DNA of 64,000 nucleotides from Gammaproteobacteria bacterium (GTDB lineage: Bacteria > Pseudomonadota > Gammaproteobacteria > Steroidobacterales > Steroidobacteraceae). The notes below the pieces were generated by a model. The model did no database searches and had not been told where the DNA came from. It was given only the letters and a program-made list of their open reading frames with translations. The position numbers and the translations under genes were made by a program. This document shows, in pieces, positions 57,970 to 64,000 of this stretch (position 1 is its first letter; each line of letters starts with the position of its first letter). The stretch covers positions 53,501-117,500 of the forward strand of contig CANGBB010000007.1 of assembly GCA_947452065.1 (NCBI GenBank), read 5' to 3'.

Positions 57970-58700
57970 AGAGCGTCCTGCCGCGACGTCTCGTGATCCG
58001 CAGGTACGCGCCGCTGCGGCCCTGGGTGCTGCTAGCCGCCTCAGGGGTCCTGCTGCTGCTTGCCGCCTGGCTCATGTTCCAGTTTGGCCGCAAAACAGCG
58101 GGGTTCGATGCGCTGCGGGCAGCCAGCGAACGTGCGGAACTGCAGGCCCAGATCGACGAGCTCGAGCGTCAGCAGAAAGAGCTGCGTGTCCAGCTGGCCG
58201 AGGGTGAGCAGGCCAAGCTCGAGCAGGTGCGCGAGCGTTCCGAACTCGGCCGCAGCATCGGCGAGTTGCAGGCCCAACTGGCACGCGCTCAGCAGGATCT
58301 GCAGTTTTATCGCGGCATTGCCAGCCCTCAGGCCGCGAAGGATCGATCTGTCATCGTGCAGCAGTTCAAGGTTGCGCCGCGTGATCCCGCCAAACGTCGT
58401 TTCTATTTGCGCTTCACTCTGGCGCGTGAAGTGCGCGGTGACGCTAATGTCAGCGGTAACCTCGGCGTGACCATCGATGGCGTCAAGGCGGGCGCTGCGG
58501 CCAGTGTCGAGCTGGCGGCCATCAGCGAAAGCAAGTTGCGGCAAATTCCCTTTAATTTCCGCTATCTGGCCAACTTCGAGTACCCGATCACACTGCCTGC
58601 CGGCTTCGAGCCGCGACGCGTAACGCTGGAAATTCGACCCGCGCGTGCCGGCGTGTCACCCTATCGGCGTACGTTCGTCTGGAACGTCAGCGGCGGATGA
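57966..58700 (+). CDS. Membrane-anchored coiled-coil protein (DUF6776-like)
   Basis: A 244-residue protein with one transmembrane helix (WVLLAASGVLLLLAAWLMF, residues 20-38). A long coiled coil follows (ELQAQIDELERQQKELRVQL to ARAQQDLQFYRG), then a small periplasmic beta domain. The function is unknown; similar proteins occur next to bactofilin genes, which suggests a cell-envelope or shape role. It overlaps rppH and bactofilin by 4 bases each, so the three are translationally coupled. Confidence 0.75.
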   Translation: MKSVLPRRLVIRRYAPLRPWVLLAASGVLLLLAAWLMFQFGRKTAGFDALRAASERAELQAQIDELERQQKELRVQLAEGEQAKLEQVRERSELGRSIGELQAQLARAQQDLQFYRGIASPQAAKDRSVIVQQFKVAPRDPAKRRFYLRFTLAREVRGDANVSGNLGVTIDGVKAGAAASVELAAISESKLRQIPFNFRYLANFEYPITLPAGFEPRRVTLEIRPARAGVSPYRRTFVWNVSGG

Positions 58701-59074
58701 CCATGTTCAAACGAGCCAGAAAACCCGTATCCCGAATCGACACGCTGATCGGCAAGAGCGTGCGCGTTCAGGGCGACATTGAATTCACCGGCGGGCTGCA
58801 CGTAGAAGGCTATGTAGGCGGAAATGTGCGCGCCAGTGGTGGGGCGCTCTCCGCAGTCTCAGTCAGTGAGCATGGTCATATCGAAGGGTCGGTTGTGGCG
58901 GCACAAGTGGTGCTCAACGGCCGCATCAACGGAGACATCCTGGCAACGGAACGTGTGGTGCTGGGTGCGAAAGCCCGCGTGGCGGGCGATATTCACTATG
59001 GCTCCATCGAAATGGCGCTGGGTGCCGAGGTCAGCGGCAAGCTCGTACCCCAGAAGGGTGGAGACGCCCAGTAG
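58697..59074 (+). CDS. Bactofilin (polymer-forming cytoskeletal protein)
   Basis: A 125-residue bactofilin. The central beta-helix starts at VRVQGDIEFTGGLHVEGYVGG and continues through repeats of GxI/V-x-G type (HIEGSVVAAQVVLNGRINGDI). Short flexible ends flank it. Bactofilins polymerise without nucleotides on the inner membrane and position envelope enzymes. It is coupled to the coiled-coil protein gene before it. Confidence 0.9.
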   Translation: MTMFKRARKPVSRIDTLIGKSVRVQGDIEFTGGLHVEGYVGGNVRASGGALSAVSVSEHGHIEGSVVAAQVVLNGRINGDILATERVVLGAKARVAGDIHYGSIEMALGAEVSGKLVPQKGGDAQ

Positions 59075-59125
59075 AGCAGGGGCTCGAAGCCCGGCGACCC
59101 GCCGCGCTGATTACGCAGACTTACT

Positions 59126-59154
59126 TTGACGCCTGCGGGCGCGACTCCTACACT
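59126..59154 (+). promoter_or_regulatory. Promoter of erpA, predicting a leaderless transcript
   Basis: TTGACG (59126-59131), 17 bases, TACACT (59149-59154). The erpA ATG begins 8 bases after the -10, where transcription would start, so the mRNA would carry almost no leader. No ribosome-binding site is visible before this ATG. Confidence 0.6.
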
Positions 59155-59161
59155 TGGACCC

Positions 59162-59533
59162 ATGGACACCTCCTCTTCCTTATCCTCCATCGCAGGCGAT
59201 GCACCGCTGGTCTTCACTGATGCGGCGGCGCGCAAGGTCGGTCAGTTGATCGAGGGCGAAGGCAATCCCAAACTGATGTTGCGGGTCTTCGTTCAGGGCG
59301 GTGGCTGTTCCGGTCTGCAATACGGCTTCGAATTCGACGAAGAAATCCAGGAGGGCGACTCCTGCGTCGAAAACCAGGGCGTGAAGCTGCTCATCGATCC
59401 AATGAGCTTCCAGTACCTGGGCGGTGCCGAAATCGATTTCCGCGAGGGCCTGGATGGCGCGCAGTTTGTGATCCGCAATCCCAATGCGGTCACCACCTGC
59501 GGCTGTGGCTCCTCGTTCAGTGCCGGCAGCTAA
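59162..59533 (+). CDS. erpA: Iron-sulfur cluster insertion protein ErpA
   Basis: A 123-residue A-type carrier that delivers Fe-S clusters to apoproteins. The three cluster cysteines are in GGGCSG and TTCGCGSSF; the fold includes [11 protein letters not shown] and [20 protein letters not shown] at 59162 gives the family length; an upstream ATG-less extension would need to cross the promoter. ppx follows 18 bases later. Confidence 0.94.
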   Translation: MDTSSSLSSIAGDAPLVFTDAAARKVGQLIEGEGNPKLMLRVFVQGGGCSGLQYGFEFDEEIQEGDSCVENQGVKLLIDPMSFQYLGGAEIDFREGLDGAQFVIRNPNAVTTCGCGSSFSAGS

Positions 59534-59551
59534 CTCCCTCAGGAGACGCTG

Positions 59552-61084
59552 ATGCCACGCGGCGCTCGTGCCAGTAACCCGGGCGTTCTGGCTGCCGTCG
59601 ACCTCGGTTCAAACAGTTTTCATCTGGTCGTCGCGCGCCACGTGCATGGCCAGCTCGTGGTCATCGACCGTCTGCGCGAAATGGTGCGTCTGGGCGGCGG
59701 TGTCGACGCTGAAGGGCGACTCGATCCCGGCGTGGCGGCGCGTGCCCTGTCCTGTCTTGAGCGCTTCGGGCAGCGCCTGCGCGCCATGCGTGCCAGCAAC
59801 GTGCGTGTCGTGGGTACCAGCGCTTTGCGCACCGCACGCCGCAAGCAGAACTTCCTCGTCAGCGCACGCCGTGCGCTAGGCCATCCGATCGAGATCATCT
59901 CCGGCATGGAAGAGGCGCGCCTGATCTACTCTGGCGTTGCTCACATGCTGCCGCCAGACCGTGGTCGTCGCCTCGTGATCGACATCGGCGGCGGCAGCAC
60001 CGAGATCGTCATCGGTGAGGGCTATGAAGCACTCGAGCTCGCAAGCCTGCATGTTGGCTGCGTCAGCCTCACCAAACAGTTCTTTGCCGACGGGCGCATC
60101 ACCGCCAAGCGTCTGCAGCGTGCCCGTCTTGCTGCGCAGGTGGAACTGGAGCCGGTGCAGAAGGCATTCCAGCGGCGCGGGTGGGAACATGCCTTTGGCA
60201 GCTCCGGTACGGTGCGAGCGATTGCTGAATCCCTGCGGGAAATCGATCCGCAGTCGCGCGCGATCACTGTCGGAGGACTGATGCGGCTGATGACGGTGCT
60301 GGAGGCGGTCGGCAATACGCGTGCCCTGCGCCTGAGTGCCGTCACCGAAGAGCGCCGGCCGGTTTTTCCTGCTGGCGTCGCGATTCTGCTGGAATTGATG
60401 AAAGCACTGAATATCGACGCGCTGCGGCTTTCCGACGGCGCGCTGCGCGATGGTCTGCTCTACGACATGCTCGGTCGCATGACCGATGAGGATCCGCGTG
60501 AGCGCTCAGTCAGCTCCATGCAACGTCGCTACCATGTCGAAATTGAGCAGGCGCATCGGGTCGAGCACACCGCGCTCGGTCTGCTGCGGCAAGTGAGAGC
60601 CAATTGGGACCTGAATGATCCGCTGGCGTCGCTGTTCCTGAAATGGGCGGCGCGCCTGCACGAAATCGGTCTCGACGTTGCGCACAGCGGTTACCACCGC
60701 CACAGCGCCTATCTGCTCGAACACGCTGATATGCCGGGCTTCACGCGTGAGGAACAGCGCCTGCTCGCCCAACTCGCTGGTGGCCATCGGCGCAAGCTGA
60801 TGCTGGCCGGACTGGGGGAGCTCATTCCACCCTGGGACAAGCTGGCGCTGCGACTGATCGTACTGCTGCGTCTGGCAGTGCTGCTGCATCGTAGTCGGAG
60901 CATCGCGCCCCTGCCAACGCTCAAGCTCAACGCCCGTGCCGGCACACTCAAGCTCAGTATCGGCGCACGCTGGTTGGCTCAGCATCCCCTGTCGCTGGAG
61001 GATCTGCGGCAGGAAGTCGAGTATCTGCGGTCCGCCGGGCTGCGTTTACGCGTTTACGCTGGTTCGCGGCTGGTGTTGGCGTAA
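59552..61084 (+). CDS. ppx: Exopolyphosphatase (Ppx/GppA family)
   Basis: A 510-residue enzyme that cuts phosphate from polyphosphate ends. The ASKHA fold shows AAVDLGSNSFHLVVARHV, the phosphate loop VIDIGGGSTEIVIGEG and the HD-like C-terminal half (HRVEHTALGLLRQ). The ribosome-binding site AGGAG precedes the ATG. The length fits Ppx rather than the shorter forms; pppGpp hydrolysis (GppA) cannot be excluded. The 3' end overlaps ppk on the other strand by 31 bases. Confidence 0.93.
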   Translation: MPRGARASNPGVLAAVDLGSNSFHLVVARHVHGQLVVIDRLREMVRLGGGVDAEGRLDPGVAARALSCLERFGQRLRAMRASNVRVVGTSALRTARRKQNFLVSARRALGHPIEIISGMEEARLIYSGVAHMLPPDRGRRLVIDIGGGSTEIVIGEGYEALELASLHVGCVSLTKQFFADGRITAKRLQRARLAAQVELEPVQKAFQRRGWEHAFGSSGTVRAIAESLREIDPQSRAITVGGLMRLMTVLEAVGNTRALRLSAVTEERRPVFPAGVAILLELMKALNIDALRLSDGALRDGLLYDMLGRMTDEDPRERSVSSMQRRYHVEIEQAHRVEHTALGLLRQVRANWDLNDPLASLFLKWAARLHEIGLDVAHSGYHRHSAYLLEHADMPGFTREEQRLLAQLAGGHRRKLMLAGLGELIPPWDKLALRLIVLLRLAVLLHRSRSIAPLPTLKLNARAGTLKLSIGARWLAQHPLSLEDLRQEVEYLRSAGLRLRVYAGSRLVLA

Positions 61085-63129
61085 CGCTGCAGCTGCGCAG
61101 CCTGCGCGTCGATGATTGGCGCGTCCCCTGCGACTGCTCGGACATAACTGCCATCGGCCTGCAAAAGCCAGGCATTGCAATTGTCGGCCAGATTGGCTTC
61201 CAGATCTTCGCGCAGCCTCGTGCACAGCCGGCTGCGTCGGATCGGAAAAGCAATTTCGATGCGACGGAAAAAGTTGCGTTCCATCCAGTCGGCGCTCGCC
61301 AGTAGCAGTTGGTTGCGGCCACCGTTTTCAAACCAGTACACCCGCGAGTGCTCAAGAAAGCGGCCGACCAGCGAGCGAACGGAGATGTTCTCCGAAACGC
61401 CAGGTATGCCTGGCCGCAGCGCGCAAACACCGCGCACAATCAACTCCACGCGCACACCGGCGCCTGAAGCGCGGTAAAGCGCCTGAATGATGCCAGGATC
61501 TACCAGCGCATTGAGCTTAGCGACGATACGAGCCGGCTTGCCGGCCTGCGCCGCCGCGATCTCACCATCAATCAGAGCCAATAAAGTCGAGTGCAGCTTG
61601 AAGGGGGCCTGTATCAGCCGCCGCAGGCGAGGTGACTGCATCAGACTGGTCAGCTGCAGAAACAGCTCGTGCACATCCAGGCCGATGACTTCATCGCAGG
61701 TCAGCAGCCCATAGTCTGTATAAGCACGCGACGTGTTCTGATGGTAGTTACCTGTCCCCAAGTGACAGTAACGCCGTATGCCGTCTTCTTCGCGGCGCAC
61801 GATCATCAGCATCTTCGCATGCGTCTTGTAGCCGACTACGCCGTAGACCACGTGCGCACCGGCTTCCTGCAGCTTGCCGGCAAGTTCGATATTGGCCTCT
61901 TCGTCGAAGCGCGCGCGAAGTTCGATGACAACCGTCACATCCTTGCCAGCCTGCGCGGCCGCGACCAGACACTCCACGATCGGCGATTTTCCGCCCGTGC
62001 GATACAGAGTCTGTTTGATGGCCAGCACCGCCGGGTCGGTCGCCGCCTGACGCAGTAGATCGAGCACCGGCGCAAAACTCTGATAAGGATGGTGCAGCAG
62101 CACGTCACCAGCGCGGATCGCTGTGAACAGATCCGGAGGATCCAGCAATTGCTGCGGAACCCCGGGGAAAAACGACGGATATTTCAGATCCGGCCGCTGC
62201 GCCAGTTCATACAGGGCAGAGAGGCGACTGAGGTTGACCGGGCCGGGCACCGAAAAACAGTCCGATGCGCTGAGGGCAAACTGCTCGCGCAGCATTGTGA
62301 CGAGTGAATCCGGGCACTGCGCCGCCGTCTCAAGACGAACGGCTGCACCATAACGTCGATGCGCCAGCTCGCCCTCGAGGGCGCGGCGCAGGTCATCGAT
62401 TTCTTCCTCGTCGACGAACAGATCACTATTGCGGGTCAGTCGAAACTGGTAGCACCCCAGAACCTGCATTCCAGTGAACAACCGGGCCACGCAATGCTCA
62501 ATGATCGAAGAGAGCGCGACGAAACCGCGGCCAACCTCATCAGGAATCGCCAGTACCCGCGCCAGTGAGCGCGGTGCCTGCACGACCGCCAGATCGCAGT
62601 CGCGACCAAAAGCGTCCTTGCCCGACAGCATCACCACGAAGTTCAGGCTCTTGTTCTGAATGCGCGGAAAGGGTCGTGCTGGATCCAGCCCCAGTGGACT
62701 GAGTACCGGCTCTACTTCGTTGGCGAAATATTGTTCGACCCACGCGCGTGTCTCCGCGCTCCAGTCGGCTTCCGACTGCAGGTCCACGCCTACTGCACGC
62801 AACCCGGGCAGCAGCACCTCGTTGAGACAGTGGTACTGCGCAGCCACCAGCTGTGCCGCCTTCTCATGGATGGCCGCGAGTTGATCGGTCACCGACATGC
62901 CATCCGGCCCGCTGCTCGTGGAGCCGAGCTCCAGCAACTGCTTCAGTCCCGCCACTCGGATCTCGAAGAATTCATCTAGATTCGCGGACGAGATGCACAG
63001 AAACCGCAGGCGCTCCAGCCAGGGCGCGCGCTCGTCCATGGCCTGCGCCAAGACCCGTTCATTGAAGGCCAGCGCCGCAAGCTCGCGGTTGATGAAATGT
63101 TCGGCTGAATAACCCGAGGATTCGATCAC
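61054..63129 (-). CDS. ppk: Polyphosphate kinase 1
   Basis: A 691-residue PPK1 that makes polyphosphate from ATP. INRELAALAFNERVLAQA opens the N domain. The autophosphorylated histidine is in VVGYKTHAKMLMIVR, and the second catalytic histidine is in FLEHSRVYWFENGG. LRFLCISSANLDEFFEIRV is also conserved. The start is GTG at 63129. It converges on ppx, and a Pho-box-like site with a -10 element lies just upstream. Confidence 0.96.
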   Translation of the reverse strand: MIESSGYSAEHFINRELAALAFNERVLAQAMDERAPWLERLRFLCISSANLDEFFEIRVAGLKQLLELGSTSSGPDGMSVTDQLAAIHEKAAQLVAAQYHCLNEVLLPGLRAVGVDLQSEADWSAETRAWVEQYFANEVEPVLSPLGLDPARPFPRIQNKSLNFVVMLSGKDAFGRDCDLAVVQAPRSLARVLAIPDEVGRGFVALSSIIEHCVARLFTGMQVLGCYQFRLTRNSDLFVDEEEIDDLRRALEGELAHRRYGAAVRLETAAQCPDSLVTMLREQFALSASDCFSVPGPVNLSRLSALYELAQRPDLKYPSFFPGVPQQLLDPPDLFTAIRAGDVLLHHPYQSFAPVLDLLRQAATDPAVLAIKQTLYRTGGKSPIVECLVAAAQAGKDVTVVIELRARFDEEANIELAGKLQEAGAHVVYGVVGYKTHAKMLMIVRREEDGIRRYCHLGTGNYHQNTSRAYTDYGLLTCDEVIGLDVHELFLQLTSLMQSPRLRRLIQAPFKLHSTLLALIDGEIAAAQAGKPARIVAKLNALVDPGIIQALYRASGAGVRVELIVRGVCALRPGIPGVSENISVRSLVGRFLEHSRVYWFENGGRNQLLLASADWMERNFFRRIEIAFPIRRSRLCTRLREDLEANLADNCNAWLLQADGSYVRAVAGDAPIIDAQAAQLQRYANTSREPA

Positions 63130-63159
63130 GTCAGCACCGCCGCGGGGGATGAGGTCTCG

Positions 63160-63195
63160 ATTCTAGCCCGGAGCATCATGACAACTCCGTGACAC
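63160..63195 (-). promoter_or_regulatory. Pho-box-like PhoB site and -10 element of ppk
   Basis: On the minus strand GTGTCAC, four bases, TTGTCAT (plus 63178-63195) match the 7-4-7 direct-repeat design of PhoB sites (CTGTCAT consensus). TAGAAT (plus 63160-63165) lies 12 bases downstream, where PhoB-activated promoters have their -10. The leader would be about 25 bases. Confidence 0.6.
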
Positions 63196-63204
63196 CGCTT
63201 CGGC

Positions 63205-64000
63205 TCAGCGCGCGGCGACCGCGGGCACGCGAGTGTCCTGGAGCGGTGCCAGCAGTGGCGTGGTCTGCCGCCGGAAATCCTCCATCAGCGCGGCATCGAT
63301 CGCCCGCGTCTCGGGCAGCTTGATGCGCTGCGGATCGAGAAACTGTCCGTTGAGACGGTACTCATAATGAAGATGCGGGCCGGTCGCCAAGCCCGTCATG
63401 CCGACATATCCAATCGTCTGACCCTGCTCGACATGCCCACCCGACTGTACGCCGGATGCGAAGTTCGACAGATGACCATAAGCCGTGACAATGCCACTGC
63501 CGTGATCAATTTCGATCATGTTGCCGTAGCCGCCTTTCTCGCCGCGAAACTGCACACGACCGCTGCCTGCGGCATACACCGGAGTGCCTTGTGCAGCCGC
63601 GTAGTCCACGCCCTTGTGAGCGCGAAGGCGATTGAGAATGGGATGAAATCGACCGCGACTGAAGCCCGAGCTCACGCGCCGGAAATCGAGCGGCGCGCGC
63701 AGAAACGCTTTCTCCATCGGATGTCCCGTCGGCGAATAGTAGCCAACACTGCCATCCGGTCTGACATAGCGAACCGCAACATAGGTGCGTCCGGCATTAA
63801 CGAACCGTGCGGAGAGGATCGCGCCATCCTGCACAAAATGCCCATCCTGATAGAGCCGCTCGAAGTTCACCGTGAACTCGTCGCCGGCGCGCAAATCCAG
63901 CGCAAAGTCGATGTCCCAGCCAAACAGCTTTGCCAGCTCCAGTGCCGTTGCATCTTGTAGTCCCGCATTCCCCGCGGCATCGAACAGCGACGAAGTAATG
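63205..64000 (-). CDS. M23 metallopeptidase (MepM/Csd3-like), 5' end missing
   Basis: The C-terminal 260 or so residues of a peptidoglycan endopeptidase; the frame is open to the right edge. The part nearest the edge (SLFDAAGNAGLQDATALELA, FGWDIDFALDLRAGDEF) is the Csd3/OapA-type domain before the peptidase. The LytM domain has the zinc motif HKGVDYAAAQGTPV and GPHLHYEYRLNG (HxH). It probably cuts peptide cross-links in the periplasm; its signal sequence is beyond the window. Confidence 0.93.
   Translation of the reverse strand, partial: ITSSLFDAAGNAGLQDATALELAKLFGWDIDFALDLRAGDEFTVNFERLYQDGHFVQDGAILSARFVNAGRTYVAVRYVRPDGSVGYYSPTGHPMEKAFLRAPLDFRRVSSGFSRGRFHPILNRLRAHKGVDYAAAQGTPVYAAGSGRVQFRGEKGGYGNMIEIDHGSGIVTAYGHLSNFASGVQSGGHVEQGQTIGYVGMTGLATGPHLHYEYRLNGQFLDPQRIKLPETRAIDAALMEDFRRQTTPLLAPLQDTRVPAVAAR

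Overview
The window is a 64 kb piece of a GC-rich gammaproteobacterial chromosome, densely packed with housekeeping genes. Two conserved neighbourhoods support the placement. The first is rpsU-yqeY-dnaG-rpoD, divergent from tsaD. The second is yggT-proC-yggS-pilT together with pyrB-ruvX-yqgE-tonB-gshB-pilGHIJ-chpA, an order known from Pseudomonas and Xanthomonas. I would guess the Xanthomonadales/Nevskiales/Steroidobacterales side, but the sequence alone does not settle the genus. No prophage, insertion sequence, CRISPR array, rRNA or tRNA gene was seen.

Layout. 1-8.8 kb: end of gltB, gltD, a glycosyltransferase, a DUF1080 lipoprotein / DoxX / DUF481 trio, uppP, an orphan FlgN-like gene and a sulfatase. 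8.9-14.2 kb: the macromolecular-synthesis cluster on the minus strand; its RpoD carries a 160-residue Lys/Ala/Pro tail encoded partly by a perfect 18-bp tandem repeat. 14.2-18.2 kb: tsaD, folB, folK, a cytoplasmic GH84 O-GlcNAcase-like gene and a convergent pteridine-reductase-type SDR. 18.2-29.7 kb: a MidA-like methyltransferase, hemF, a cca without HD-domain residues, a split B12-dependent ribonucleotide reductase (nrdJa/nrdJb), an L,D-transpeptidase, ppnN, htpG and a hydrolase. 29.7-40 kb: an HU-family gene, yggT-proC-yggS, pilT, an M49-type peptidase, a pyrK-like gene, pyrB, ruvX, yqgE, tonB, gshB. 40-48.4 kb: a compact Pil-Chp chemosensory operon whose PilJ lacks a periplasmic sensor domain. 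48.4-54.6 kb: rsmE, bioA, ampD, then a cobalamin-riboswitch operon (btuB, adenosyltransferase, periplasmic protein of unknown function). 54.6-64 kb: an IMPase-family gene, pdxH, tyrA, rppH, a coiled-coil protein, bactofilin, erpA, ppx, ppk and an M23 peptidase cut by the window edge.

How genes connect. The riboswitch operon imports and adenosylates B12, and the cofactor it makes is what NrdJab needs. ppx and ppk form a convergent polyphosphate pair, with a Pho-box-like site in front of ppk. The Pil-Chp genes and pilT serve type IV pilus motility. folB, folK and the pteridine reductase belong to pterin/folate metabolism, with the GH84 gene inserted among them. Many genes overlap by 4 bases or lie a few bases apart, so most of the window is organised in tight operons. 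Start codons were adjusted to the best ribosome-binding site or family alignment where the longest open frame was clearly too long.
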